Assembly: GCA_013540605.1 (NCBI GenBank)
Contig: JABVCK010000001.1
Span: forward strand, 278,340-342,339
Length of the DNA: 64,000 bases
Reading direction: 5' to 3'
DNA from: Bacillota bacterium
GTDB taxonomy: Bacteria > Bacillota > Clostridia > Ch29
Within the stretch, counting starts at the first letter, position 1, and the number at the start of each line of letters is the position of its first letter. The notes beneath the pieces are model-generated. The model was not told the origin of the DNA. It did no database searches and was given only the letters and a program-made list of their open reading frames with translations. This document shows positions 9,971 to 18,795 of the stretch, in pieces. The position numbers and the translations under genes are program-made.

Positions 9971-12094
9971 ATGGAAAAGCTTTATGATTTGAGAATATTC
10001 AAAATGGACCTTGCGGGCAGAGAACTTGTAATAGAAGTGGGGAAAATGGCGGGACAGGCAAACGGAGCGGTATTGGTGAGATATGGTGATACGGCAGTCC
10101 TGGTTACCGCAACGGCTTCCGATAAACCGAGGGAGGGTATAGACTTCTTCCCTTTAAGCGTAGATTATGAGGAGAGGTTATATTCGGTAGGAAAGATACC
10201 GGGAGGCTTTATCAAGAGGGAAGGGAAGCCTACCGAGAAAGCCGTGCTGACTTCCCGGCTTATTGATAGGCCGATAAGGCCGCTATTTCCTAAGGGCTAT
10301 AGAAACGATGTACAGGTCATAGCTACGGTCCTGTCGGTTGATCAGAACAATTCTCCGGAAATTGCAGCGATGATAGGATCATCGGCAGCTCTTTCAATCT
10401 CAGACATTCCGTTTATGGGCCCAACGGGATCGGTTGCTGTCGGCCTTGTTGACGGAGAACTGGTCTTGAATCCCAAAATATCGGAACAGGAGAAAAGCGA
10501 CCTGCACCTGGTAGTATCAGGAACAAAAGAGGCGGTTATGATGGTGGAAGCAGGGGCAAACGAAGTCCCTGAAGATGTTATGTTGAACGCCATTATGTTC
10601 GCCCATGAAAAAATCAAAGAAATCGTTGAATTCATAGAAGGAATTGCAAAAGAGCTGGGCAAGGAGAAGATGGAGGTAGTACTATTTGAAGTCGATCCTG
10701 AACTGGAGAAGGAAGTCAGGGAGTATGCAACCGGCAAGATGGTAGAAGCAATACAGACATTAGAAAAGCAGGAAAGAAACGATAACATGGACAGGGTAAA
10801 GGAAGAAACTCTGGAGCATTTTTCAGAGGTTTACCCGGAACGGGAAGCGGAAATCAGCGAAATCATATACAACATAACGAAGGAAGAGGTTAGAAGGCTG
10901 ATAGTAGAAGAGGGAAAAAGGCCCGATGATAGGACTGTAGACCAAATCAGGCCGATTGCGTGCGAAACCGGCCTCTTAGCCAGGACCCACGGCTCAGGCC
11001 TGTTTACAAGAGGGCAGACGCAGGTGTTGACAATAGCCACCCTCGGGGCAATGGGAGATGTGCAGATACTGGACGGGCTCGGATTAGAGGAATTTAAAAG
11101 ATATATGCACCATTATAACTTCCCTCCGTACAGCGTAGGTGAAACCAGATTTTTGAGGGGGCCCGGGAGACGGGAAATTGGGCACGGGGCTCTGGCGGAA
11201 AGGGCACTGGAGCCGGTGATACCCAACGAAGAGGATTTTCCTTATACCATAAGGCTTGTGTCCGAAGTACTAAGCTCCAATGGTTCTACATCGCAGGCCA
11301 GCGTGTGTGGAAGTACCTTAGCCCTGATGGATGCGGGAGTTCCAATCAAGGCACCTGTTGCTGGTATAGCGATGGGGTTGATTAAAGAAGAGGATAAAGT
11401 AGCGATTCTCTCAGATATTCAGGGTATCGAGGACTTTCTCGGAGATATGGACTTCAAAGTAGCCGGAACGGCCAATGGAATTACTGCTATCCAAATGGAT
11501 ATTAAGATAGCAGGTATCGGCAAGGATATCCTTGAAAAGGCCTTGGAGCAGGCAAGACAGGGAAGGTTATACATTCTTGACAAGATGCTTGAAGCAATTC
11601 CAGAGCCCAGACCGGAGATTTCTCCCTATGCGCCGAAGATTATCCGTATGCTGGTTGACCCGGAAAAGATAAGGGAAATCATTGGCCCCGGAGGCAGGAC
11701 GATTAATAAAATAATCAGCGAAACCGGTGTCAAGATAGACATAGAGGACGATGGAAGAGTGTTTATTGCAGCTCCTGACAAAGAATCAGGAGAAAAGGCC
11801 GTCAAAATAATAGAAGCCTTGACCAAGGAAGTTGAGGTTGGCGAGATATACCTAGGAAAGGTTTTGCGTATTACCAGCTTTGGCGCCTTTGTAGAGATAG
11901 CTCCGGGTAAGGAAGGAATGATTCACATCTCGAAGCTTGCCCACAAGAGGGTGGAAAAAGTGGAAGACGTTGTGAAGATCGGCGATGAGGTTCTTGTGAA
12001 GGTTATAGAAATAGATAAGCAGGGGAGGATTAACCTGTCGCGCAAGGATGCTTTACCGAAGGAAGAACGAAACGGGGATGAAACCGAAAAATAG
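9971..12094 (+). CDS. pnp: Polyribonucleotide nucleotidyltransferase (PNPase)
   Basis: PNPase is a phosphorolytic 3'-5' exoribonuclease in RNA turnover. The 707-residue protein has two RNase PH domains (about residues 10-225 and 310-540, the second with the active-site region [11 protein letters not shown]), a KH domain with [10 protein letters not shown] near 571, and an S1 domain from about 624 ([20 protein letters not shown]). Length is typical. GAGAGGAGGTTAACT precedes the ATG. A strong hairpin with a T-tract follows the gene. Confidence 0.98.
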   Translation: MEKLYDLRIFKMDLAGRELVIEVGKMAGQANGAVLVRYGDTAVLVTATASDKPREGIDFFPLSVDYEERLYSVGKIPGGFIKREGKPTEKAVLTSRLIDRPIRPLFPKGYRNDVQVIATVLSVDQNNSPEIAAMIGSSAALSISDIPFMGPTGSVAVGLVDGELVLNPKISEQEKSDLHLVVSGTKEAVMMVEAGANEVPEDVMLNAIMFAHEKIKEIVEFIEGIAKELGKEKMEVVLFEVDPELEKEVREYATGKMVEAIQTLEKQERNDNMDRVKEETLEHFSEVYPEREAEISEIIYNITKEEVRRLIVEEGKRPDDRTVDQIRPIACETGLLARTHGSGLFTRGQTQVLTIATLGAMGDVQILDGLGLEEFKRYMHHYNFPPYSVGETRFLRGPGRREIGHGALAERALEPVIPNEEDFPYTIRLVSEVLSSNGSTSQASVCGSTLALMDAGVPIKAPVAGIAMGLIKEEDKVAILSDIQGIEDFLGDMDFKVAGTANGITAIQMDIKIAGIGKDILEKALEQARQGRLYILDKMLEAIPEPRPEISPYAPKIIRMLVDPEKIREIIGPGGRTINKIISETGVKIDIEDDGRVFIAAPDKESGEKAVKIIEALTKEVEVGEIYLGKVLRITSFGAFVEIAPGKEGMIHISKLAHKRVEKVEDVVKIGDEVLVKVIEIDKQGRINLSRKDALPKEERNGDETEK

Positions 12095-12114
12095 ATAGCC
12101 AACGCAAAAGATAG

Positions 12115-12187
12115 GCAAAAAGGGACGGCTCTCTTTTTGCTTTTTGCTTTTCAAGCAAAAAGAGAAACCGTCCCTTTTTGCTTTTTT
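12115..12187 (+). terminator. Long hairpin terminator after pnp, REP-like ends
   Basis: GCAAAAAGGGACGG (12115-12128) pairs perfectly with 12168-12181, and the inner part (CTCTTTTTGCTT with AAGCAAAAAGAG) nearly doubles the stem. A T-run follows. The GGGACGG/CCGTCCC arms resemble the GGGGAC/GTCCCC repeats elsewhere in the window. Confidence 0.8.
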
Positions 12188-12238
12188 GATGTTTTCTTGA
12201 ATAGATATTATTAAGACAATTTTTGGAGGGATATATTT

Positions 12239-12973
12239 ATGAGAATTATATTCATACGGTCCACCTGGCTAAGACTGACACTGGCTTTGTTCCTGGCTCT
12301 GGCACTCATTTCGGGATTGGCCGTTGTGCTGTTCAGGGCGGGAGTCCGCGGAGAACAGGTGTTTGCAGGTCAACCTATCTATTCAGGCTCGGATTCAAAA
12401 AAAGCCGTAACCTTCACTTGCAACGTCGATTGGGGCAACGAATATATAGAAAACATGCTTGAAGTGATGGCGGAAGAAAATATAGTTACAACCTTCTTTA
12501 TTACCGGCCGTTGGGCCGCTAAGTATCCCGAGCTGACAGCAAGGATAGCCGAAAGTGGCCACATTATTGGAAACCATGGATACTCCCATAGGGACCATTC
12601 AAGGTTGAGTTATGAAGAAAACCTGCAGGAAATCAGAAGGACCCAGGATGAACTGGAATCGGTCATAGGATACAAGCCAAAGTTTTTTGCCCCCCCATCG
12701 GGCGCCTTTAATAAAGACACGCTAAGGGCTGCCGGAGAACTTGGGTGCAAAGTAATCCTGTGGAGTATAGACACAATCGACTGGAAACGGGACGGTACCG
12801 ATAAAATAATTAAAAGGGTTTTTAACAAGCTTCATAATGGCGGGATAATTCTTATGCACCCAACAGACCAAACTGTAGAAGCTCTTCCTGTAATAATTAA
12901 GGAAATACGGAACCAGGGATATGAGATTTTATCCCTGGAATATATAGTAAATTCGATTGAAAATAAACAGTGA
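12239..12973 (+). CDS. ylxY: YlxY-type polysaccharide deacetylase, sporulation-associated
   Basis: A 244-residue NodB-fold protein with an N-terminal membrane anchor (about residues 10-32), so the domain lies outside the cell. The usual TFDDG motif is replaced by TFTCNVDWG (aspartate at about 64). The zinc-binding histidine motif NHGYSH is present near 111-116. Other NodB signatures are TTFFITG and FFAPPSGAFN. It lies between pnp and an M16 peptidase, as ylxY does in Bacillus. The altered first motif is typical of the YlxY group, and its catalytic activity is uncertain. GGAGGG precedes the start. Confidence 0.85.
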   Translation: MRIIFIRSTWLRLTLALFLALALISGLAVVLFRAGVRGEQVFAGQPIYSGSDSKKAVTFTCNVDWGNEYIENMLEVMAEENIVTTFFITGRWAAKYPELTARIAESGHIIGNHGYSHRDHSRLSYEENLQEIRRTQDELESVIGYKPKFFAPPSGAFNKDTLRAAGELGCKVILWSIDTIDWKRDGTDKIIKRVFNKLHNGGIILMHPTDQTVEALPVIIKEIRNQGYEILSLEYIVNSIENKQ

Positions 12974-13016
12974 TGCATATATAATTAAATAGTTATCAAA
13001 AAACAGGAGGACAAAC

Positions 13017-14276
13017 ATGCATTATAAGAAGGAAACCTTGCCTAACGGTTTGAGAGTTGTGTTTGAAGAGATTCCCTATGTGCAGTCGCTTAGTATAGGT
13101 ATATGGGTTGGTGCTGGAACTAGGGATGAGGATAGATTCAACAATGGAATATCCCATTTTATTGAACATATGATGTTCAAGGGAACAGAGACAAGAAGCG
13201 CCAAGGACATTGCCGAGCAAGTTGACAATATCGGAGGACAGCTAAACGCATTTACCGGAAAAGAATGTACATGTTACTACGCAAAGGTTCTAAACAGTCA
13301 TCTTGAACTGGCCTTTGACATTTTATCGGATATGATGTTTAGGTCTTTATTCAGCGAAAAGGATATTGAGAAGGAAAAGAATGTTGTTATTGAGGAAATC
13401 AACATGTATGAAGACAACCCCGAAGAGCTGGTGCACGACCTTTATGCAGCAAATATCCTTAAAGGACACTCTCTGGGTTTTCCCGTGCTGGGAACCAAAA
13501 AGACAGTCAAGGCTTATAAAAGAGAGGATATACTTTCGTACCTGAACCGGTTTTACAGGCCGGATAATACTGTTATTTCCGTTGCCGGTAACGCTGATTT
13601 TGAGAGAATAGTAGAGTATGCAAAGGTGTATTTCGGTGAATGGGGAGAAAGGGAGAAGAGCCCGATAGTATTAAATGAACCTTCTCTGAATTTCGGGCAT
13701 CAGGTGAAGAAAAAAGATACCGAGCAGGTGCATTTTTGTCTTGGTTTTAAAGGCCTGGATCAGAGAGATAAAAACCTGTATTCGTTTCTTGCACTTAACA
13801 ACCTGCTGGGCGGTGGTATGAGTTCAAGGCTGTTCCAAAGAATCAGGGAAGAACTCGGGCTTGTGTACTCTGTTTACTCCTATCCCGCAACATACAGCGA
13901 TATCGGCCTTATGACTATATATGCCGGAACCAATCCTGCCCAGCTTGAGAAGGTCTTTTCGTATATCATTGAAGAACTTATCCAACTGAAGGAAAAAGGT
14001 ATATCCGAGGTCGAACTAAGCAGGATAAAGGAGCAGATGAAAGGCAATTATATTCTGAGTATGGAGGGGACCGGAAGCAGGATGTCAGCATTGGGAAAAT
14101 CCGAACTGCTTCTTGATAGAACATTTACCCAGGAAGAAATATTGGAAAAAATTGATATGATTAGCATGGAAAGTTTTATCAGTATCGTTGATGATGTGTT
14201 GAATTTTGAACGGATGGCGGTTACCGTTCTGGGCAACGTTAATAAAAATGTATTAAAGGTGCTGGAGAGTGTATGA
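13017..14276 (+). CDS. mlpA: M16 family zinc peptidase (MlpA/YmxG, processing-peptidase-like)
   Basis: A 419-residue pitrilysin-family metallopeptidase related to mitochondrial processing peptidase beta. The inverted zinc motif HFIEH is at residues 47-51 and the distal glutamate lies in the EEINMYEDNPEEL region. The C-terminal half has the LNNLLGGGMSSRLFQRIREELGLVYSVYSY segment of the family. The native substrate is not known. It overlaps dut by 4 bases and follows ylxY, matching the ylxY-ymxG order of Bacillus. Confidence 0.92.
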   Translation: MHYKKETLPNGLRVVFEEIPYVQSLSIGIWVGAGTRDEDRFNNGISHFIEHMMFKGTETRSAKDIAEQVDNIGGQLNAFTGKECTCYYAKVLNSHLELAFDILSDMMFRSLFSEKDIEKEKNVVIEEINMYEDNPEELVHDLYAANILKGHSLGFPVLGTKKTVKAYKREDILSYLNRFYRPDNTVISVAGNADFERIVEYAKVYFGEWGEREKSPIVLNEPSLNFGHQVKKKDTEQVHFCLGFKGLDQRDKNLYSFLALNNLLGGGMSSRLFQRIREELGLVYSVYSYPATYSDIGLMTIYAGTNPAQLEKVFSYIIEELIQLKEKGISEVELSRIKEQMKGNYILSMEGTGSRMSALGKSELLLDRTFTQEEILEKIDMISMESFISIVDDVLNFERMAVTVLGNVNKNVLKVLESV

Positions 14277-14719
14277 TGCTTACTGTAAAAATCTTTCGCA
14301 ACAAAAATACCAGAGATTTACCCCTTCCCGAGTATAAAAGCAAGGGAGCATCGGGAATGGACCTTCCTGCTGCTGTGGAAGCCCCTGTTACAATAAAACC
14401 TGGGGAGTATTCGATAATTCCCACTGGTATTTATCTGGAGATACCGGAGGGGTACGAAGGCCAGGTAAGACCTCGAAGCGGGCTCGCTGCCAAGTATGGG
14501 GTTACCATACTAAATACCCCCGGGACCATTGACAGTGATTATCGGGGAGAGATAATGGTTATCCTGATAAACCTTGGTAAGGAAAGCTATGTTGTTGAAA
14601 GGGGAGACAGGATTGCACAACTGGTTATAAGTAAACATGAAAGTGTCAGCTTTATTCCGGTATTCTCCCTTGAAGCTACCGACCGCGGAGAGGGAGGCTT
14701 TGGACATACCGGCATATAA
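14273..14719 (+). CDS. dut: dUTP diphosphatase (trimeric dUTPase)
   Basis: Hydrolyses dUTP to dUMP, keeping uracil out of DNA and feeding dTMP synthesis. All five motifs of trimeric dUTPases are visible: GASGMDLPA, RPRSGLAAKYG, NTPGTIDSDYRGE, RGDRIAQLV and RGEGGFGHTG (the P-loop-like tail with glycine and threonine). Length of 148 residues is normal. It overlaps mlpA by 4 bases; this insertion of dut into the ylxY-mlpA-ymxH order is common in Clostridia. Confidence 0.95.
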   Translation: MMLTVKIFRNKNTRDLPLPEYKSKGASGMDLPAAVEAPVTIKPGEYSIIPTGIYLEIPEGYEGQVRPRSGLAAKYGVTILNTPGTIDSDYRGEIMVILINLGKESYVVERGDRIAQLVISKHESVSFIPVFSLEATDRGEGGFGHTGI

Positions 14720-14744
14720 GCTGAAAAAGCCGCATAGAATTATA

Positions 14745-14781
14745 CCAGCTACGAACTACCAACTACGAACTACGAACTATA
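14745..14781. repeat. Short-word repeat tract (TACGAACTAC type) before ymxH
   Basis: Four imperfect copies of CTACGAACTAC between the dut stop and the ymxH ribosome binding site. The same word ends the tract upstream of nusA. Confidence 0.7.
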
Positions 14782-14797
14782 AAGAGGAGGGATTACT

Positions 14798-15055
14798 ATG
14801 CGGCTGAGCCAAATTGGCGGAAAGGAAATCGTAAATCTAAATACCGGCGAGAGGTTAGGAATAGTAGCAGAGGCTGACCTTGTCGTAGAAGAGGATAATG
14901 GCAGAATAGTGAAAATACTCATCCCGGATGACAGGTTTACGATTTTCAGCGAGAGGGACTATATTGAGGTGCCGTGGGAAAACGTAAGAAAAATCGGGAG
15001 TGATATGATAATAATAGAACAGGAGGAGAGGAAAAGAAAGAAGGGTTTCCGGTAA
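14798..15055 (+). CDS. ymxH: YlmC/YmxH family PRC-barrel protein
   Basis: An 85-residue protein with a single PRC-barrel domain (LSQIGGKEIVNLNTGERLGIV ... VPWENVRKIGSDMIII) and a basic tail. YmxH/YlmC family members are tied to sporulation in Firmicutes, but the mechanism is not known. AAAGAGGAGGG precedes the ATG. It sits between dut and aspartokinase, as ymxH lies near dapG in Bacillus. Confidence 0.88.
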   Translation: MRLSQIGGKEIVNLNTGERLGIVAEADLVVEEDNGRIVKILIPDDRFTIFSERDYIEVPWENVRKIGSDMIIIEQEERKRKKGFR

Positions 15056-15098
15056 AGGCTTTTTTTGCACAACTGATGGAAATACTAATATATTATTA

Positions 15099-15132
15099 AT
15101 ATAATAGTAAGCATATACTATTATATTTTTTG
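15099..15132 (+). terminator. AT-rich hairpin terminator between ymxH and aspartokinase
   Basis: A perfect 11-bp inverted repeat (15099-15109 with 15116-15126) with a 6-base loop is followed by TTTTTTG. Confidence 0.65.
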
Positions 15133-15150
15133 TGTTCGAGGAGGATATAG

Positions 15151-16368
15151 ATGAAAATCATTGTGCAAAAATTTGGAGGAACTTCTGTCAGTACAGTGGA
15201 GAACAGGGCTAAGGCTGTGGAAAAAGTCGCTGCTGCAAAGGCTTCGGGCTGCTTTCCTGTGGTTGTGGTTTCAGCCATGGGAAGACGCGGAGAAGCCTAT
15301 GCAACGGATACCCTTATAGATTTTGCAAGAAACGCTTTTAAAGAGGCAAACCCACGGGAGTTGGATCTAATAATATCCTGCGGGGAAACCATTTCTTCAG
15401 TAATTTTAGCCGCAGAACTGCGGTCAAGGGGAATGGATGCGGCTGCGTTAACGGGGGCGCAGGCAGGAATAATTACCGACAATAATTATGGGAATGCCGG
15501 CGTGCTGAGGGTGGAGACAAAAAACATATACAGGCTCATTGAAAGAGGAAGAATACCAGTCATTACGGGATTCCAGGGGGTTACCGAATACGGGGATATA
15601 ACCACCCTTGGGCGGGGAGGAAGCGATATAACCGCTGCTGTTATCGGCGAAGCCATTAATGCACATCTTGTGGAGATATATACCGATGTTGATGGGGTAA
15701 TGACCGCCGATCCCAGGGTTGTACCGAATGCTAGGGTTATTAAAAGCGTGGACTACAGCGAAGTATTTCAAATGGCGGATTATGGCGCAAAGGTGGTCCA
15801 TCCAAGGGCGGTTGAAATAGCAATGCGTTCCGGCGTTCCCATTGTGATAAAAAACACTTTTTCCGATTCGCCGGGCACATTGATTACAGAGATCAGAAGG
15901 GAATCGGATACGATAGATATGGGGAGCCAGGGCTTGCTGACAGGTATAGCCCATCTGCACGATAGGACACAAATAGTAATTAACCATCAAAACTGCTCCG
16001 ACAGTATGCAGGACGGTATACTGGAAAAACTTGCCGAAATGGGTGTTAGCATTGACCTCATAAATATCTTCACCGACAAAAAGGTGTTTACTATCGATGA
16101 AAAGGATACGGAAAGAGTGAAGGCATTGCTTGAGAAAGAGCAACTGCAATTCGAAATAAACAGCAACTGCAGTAAAGTGACGGTAATCGGAAGCAGAATA
16201 AGGGGCGTGCCGGGGGTAATGGCAAGAATATACAGAACTCTGAGCGCTAAGGGAATCAAAGTATTTCAAACTGCGGATTCCTATACTACCATTTCCGTTC
16301 TAATCAAAACGGAAGATACTGAAAAGGCAGTCATGGCCCTGCACGATGAGTTTAAATTGAGCAGATAA
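15151..16368 (+). CDS. dapG: Aspartate kinase (DapG-like)
   Basis: Catalyses ATP-dependent phosphorylation of aspartate, the first step to lysine, diaminopimelate, threonine and methionine. The 405-residue protein has the KFGGTS start motif, the kinase core ending with TTLGRGGSDITAA and TDVDGVMTADPR, and two C-terminal ACT domains (from about residue 265) for allosteric control. Its place next to ymxH matches DapG, the diaminopimelate-sensitive isozyme in Bacillus; which amino acid inhibits this one cannot be read from sequence. GAGGAGGATATAG precedes the ATG. Confidence 0.93.
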   Translation: MKIIVQKFGGTSVSTVENRAKAVEKVAAAKASGCFPVVVVSAMGRRGEAYATDTLIDFARNAFKEANPRELDLIISCGETISSVILAAELRSRGMDAAALTGAQAGIITDNNYGNAGVLRVETKNIYRLIERGRIPVITGFQGVTEYGDITTLGRGGSDITAAVIGEAINAHLVEIYTDVDGVMTADPRVVPNARVIKSVDYSEVFQMADYGAKVVHPRAVEIAMRSGVPIVIKNTFSDSPGTLITEIRRESDTIDMGSQGLLTGIAHLHDRTQIVINHQNCSDSMQDGILEKLAEMGVSIDLINIFTDKKVFTIDEKDTERVKALLEKEQLQFEINSNCSKVTVIGSRIRGVPGVMARIYRTLSAKGIKVFQTADSYTTISVLIKTEDTEKAVMALHDEFKLSR

Positions 16369-16381
16369 GTAAATTATTTTT

Positions 16382-16420
16382 CCCTCCTTGATAATAATAA
16401 TAGCATCGGGTTAAGGAGGG
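16382..16420 (+). promoter_or_regulatory. Inverted repeat that can hide the ribosome binding site of the next gene
   Basis: CCCTCCTT (16382-16389) is fully complementary to AAGGAGGG (16413-16420), which is the ribosome binding site of the gene starting at 16426. The 23-base loop is A/T-rich. A translational switch is inferred. Confidence 0.55.
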
Positions 16421-16425
16421 GTTAT

Positions 16426-17025
16426 ATGGATACGTTGATCAAAATCATTGAAAGATGCGAACGGTGCAGAGAGAGAGAAAAGGGAGAAAAGCCCCTGCAC
16501 GGTGAAGGCAACGTTAATGCAAGGGTAGTATTTGTTTGTGAGACACCTCCGGAGTATGCATACTTAACAAAAAGCATGCTGACCGGTCCCGGTGGAAAGG
16601 TACTTAGAGAACTGATTAACCTATCATCTTTAGACATTGATGATATCTATATCACTGCTTTACTGAAGTGTACTCTTTCGGTGCCGGGAGAAAGGGTGCA
16701 CTTCAATATTTCAAGATGCTTCCCGTATTTGGTTAGCCAGCTTCGCAGGATAAAACCCATGGTCATCTGCCCCTTGGGGGGCACCGTACTCAGGATAATG
16801 ACCGGGGATAGACTGTCGCTGAAGGAGCATAGGGGAAAACCCGTAAGCATAAATGATGCGATTTATTTCCCTCTGCTGCATCCGGCTCAAGCCTATTATG
16901 ATTTCAATACAAGGCACAGAATGGAGATGGACATGATATCCCTTGGAAAGCTCTATAGGTCGCTAATTTCGAATAAGGTGAATAGTAATAATATTTTCAC
17001 GCTTAAAGTCAATAATAATAGATGA
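16426..17025 (+). CDS. Divergent Fe-S uracil-DNA glycosylase family protein
   Basis: A 199-residue protein with the layout of family 4/5 uracil-DNA glycosylases: an N-terminal CERC, then ALLKC and CFPYL, giving the four cysteines expected to hold a 4Fe-4S cluster. The central strand [27 protein letters not shown] stands where GEAPGxxED...G.PFVG..G..L is expected, and HPAQAY replaces the HPS motif. The catalytic GEAPG loop is therefore changed, so glycosylase activity is doubtful. Its stop overlaps an ATG of the next frame. Confidence 0.75.
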   Translation: MDTLIKIIERCERCREREKGEKPLHGEGNVNARVVFVCETPPEYAYLTKSMLTGPGGKVLRELINLSSLDIDDIYITALLKCTLSVPGERVHFNISRCFPYLVSQLRRIKPMVICPLGGTVLRIMTGDRLSLKEHRGKPVSINDAIYFPLLHPAQAYYDFNTRHRMEMDMISLGKLYRSLISNKVNSNNIFTLKVNNNR

Positions 17026-17054
17026 ATCACCGTAGACCGTGGGAGGATAAAAAT

Positions 17055-17771
17055 TTGGACAAAAAAAGAACATTGAAGACAAAAACCAATAAAGAAGAAA
17101 GGGAAAAGCCAAAAGAAACGGCTGCGGAAAACATAAAGGATCTGGGAGTCAGCAATCCACAGCCGTTAAAGTCAAATATATACACCCTCACCATAATAGG
17201 ACAAATAGAGGGTCATATTTTACTGCCCACTCAGAATAAAGCGACAAAGTACGAGCATTTAATGCCGCAGCTGGTGACAGTAGAAGAAAATAAAGAAATT
17301 GAGGGGCTGCTCCTGCTTTTAAATACGGTAGGGGGAGATGTGGAGGCGGGGCTAGCCCTTGCTGAAATGATAGCAAGCCTGTCAAAACCGAAGGTGTCCC
17401 TGGTTCTTGGAGGAGGTCACAGTATCGGAGTCCCCCTTGCAACGGCGGCAGACTACTCTTTTATCGCTCCCACCGCAACAATGACAATTCATCCTATCAG
17501 GATGAACGGGTTGGTTATCGGTGTGCCGCAGACATTCAGATATTTCAGTAAAATGCAGCAGAGGATCACCGAGTTCATTACTAGTCATTCCGGGATAGAG
17601 AAAGAAAAGCTTTTATCTCTAATGACGTCCACGGATGAGCTGGCAAACGATATAGGCACTATACTCGTGGGAAAGGAAGCGGTGGATAATAAGATAATTA
17701 ATGAGGTTGGAGGATTGAAGGATGCTATAAATAAGCTTGCCCAATTAATTGAGGATGCAAAGAAATCGTGA
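17055..17771 (+). CDS. tepA: ClpP-fold serine protease, TepA-like
   Basis: A 238-residue protein of the ClpP/crotonase fold. After a lysine-rich N-terminus it shows the strand [26 protein letters not shown], the nucleophile motif GGGHSIG (serine at about residue 123), and MTIHPIR with the likely catalytic histidine. Bacillus TepA (YmfB) belongs here and has been linked to protein secretion or signal peptide breakdown. A TTG at 17055 has GGGAGGA upstream; an ATG at 17022 overlapping the previous stop lacks such a site. It precedes uppP and ftsK, as in Bacillus where ymfB is near spoIIIE. Confidence 0.85.
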   Translation: MDKKRTLKTKTNKEEREKPKETAAENIKDLGVSNPQPLKSNIYTLTIIGQIEGHILLPTQNKATKYEHLMPQLVTVEENKEIEGLLLLLNTVGGDVEAGLALAEMIASLSKPKVSLVLGGGHSIGVPLATAADYSFIAPTATMTIHPIRMNGLVIGVPQTFRYFSKMQQRITEFITSHSGIEKEKLLSLMTSTDELANDIGTILVGKEAVDNKIINEVGGLKDAINKLAQLIEDAKKS

Positions 17772-17808
17772 TATAATATTTTAGACTTAACTGGAAGGGG
17801 CGTCACAA

Positions 17809-18645
17809 TTGGATTTATTTAAAGCTGTTTTGCTTGGTATTGTGCAGGGGCTGACTGAATTTTTGCCGATTAGCAGCTCGGGACACCTTGTACTGGCCAG
17901 CGCAATACTAAATATTAAAACTGAAACAGGAATTTTTTTTGAAGTTATGCTTCATGCCGGAACTCTGTTCTCAATTTTTTTTGTATTTCACAAGGATATT
18001 TGTGAGCTAATCAAAGAGTTTATTCTGCTCCTATCCGACTTGACCAGGAGGCGTAGGATTAATTTGAAAAACAATCCCTACCGCAATATGCTGGTTATGA
18101 TGATAGCAGCTACTGTACCTACGGGACTAATTGGAGTTTTCTTCGGAGATGTGTTTGAGAAGGCATTTTCCTCAGTGAGCCTTGTTTCTTTAATGCTTCT
18201 GGTGACGGGAACCCTGGTATTTTTTGCAAACAGGTATGAAGGAGGAAGAAAACAAGCTCAGCATATAGAGGTTAAGGATGCCGTATTCATAGGCCTGTTT
18301 CAGGGTCTTGCGATTACTCCGGGAATTTCGAGGTCCGGTTCTACAATATTTGCAGGCCTTACCAGGGGGTTTAGCAGGGAGCTTGCCACCAGGTTTTCCT
18401 TTATAATGTCCATACCTGCAATAGCCGGAGCTTCCTTGCTGGAGCTAAAGGCTTACATGGGCAGTACGATGCAGGCGGAAGCCCCCATGGGCATACTTAT
18501 CGGTATTCTGGCTGCTGCAATCTCAGGTACCATTGCAATAAAATTTCTGGTTAACCTGTTGAACAAAGGCAAGCTGCATTACTTTTCCTATTACTGCTGG
18601 GCTATTGGTTTGATCGGGCTGACGGCATCATTCCTTGGTCGGTGA
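17809..18645 (+). CDS. uppP: Undecaprenyl-diphosphatase UppP (BacA type)
   Basis: Membrane enzyme that dephosphorylates undecaprenyl pyrophosphate, recycling the lipid carrier for peptidoglycan; it also gives bacitracin resistance. The 278-residue protein has about eight hydrophobic segments and both signature motifs, GLTEFLPISSSGHL (residues 14-27) and PGISRSGST. Start is TTG with GGAAGGGG upstream. The stop codon lies at the edge of a degenerate repeat tract, and a hairpin terminator follows. Confidence 0.95.
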   Translation: MDLFKAVLLGIVQGLTEFLPISSSGHLVLASAILNIKTETGIFFEVMLHAGTLFSIFFVFHKDICELIKEFILLLSDLTRRRRINLKNNPYRNMLVMMIAATVPTGLIGVFFGDVFEKAFSSVSLVSLMLLVTGTLVFFANRYEGGRKQAQHIEVKDAVFIGLFQGLAITPGISRSGSTIFAGLTRGFSRELATRFSFIMSIPAIAGASLLELKAYMGSTMQAEAPMGILIGILAAAISGTIAIKFLVNLLNKGKLHYFSYYCWAIGLIGLTASFLGR

Positions 18646-18692
18646 TCTGCGACCTGTGACCTGTGACCTGTGATCTGTGAACTAACATCTGT
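18643..18692. repeat. Short-word repeat tract (CTGTGACCTGTGA type) after uppP
   Basis: GATCTGCGACCTGTGAC-like words iterate about six times. The uppP stop codon TGA lies in the first copy. Confidence 0.75.
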
Positions 18693-18720
18693 ACTAAGAA
18701 GCGCCAATGGCGCTTTTAGT
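18693..18720 (+). terminator. Terminator after uppP
   Basis: AAGCGCC (18699-18705) pairs with GGCGCTT (18709-18715) over a 3-base loop, extended by ACTAA/TTAGT arms, with TTTT after the stem. Confidence 0.7.
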
Positions 18721-18795
18721 ATTGCACGGCTTATATCGGGCAATATTAAGAGGATTTTCTCGAGGCATGTAGAAATAACATTTGAGGTGATTATT

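Noticed and set aside
15448-16269. 273-residue antisense frame inside aspartokinase
   Set aside because: Shadow of the aspartokinase frame; no family features, no ribosome binding site.
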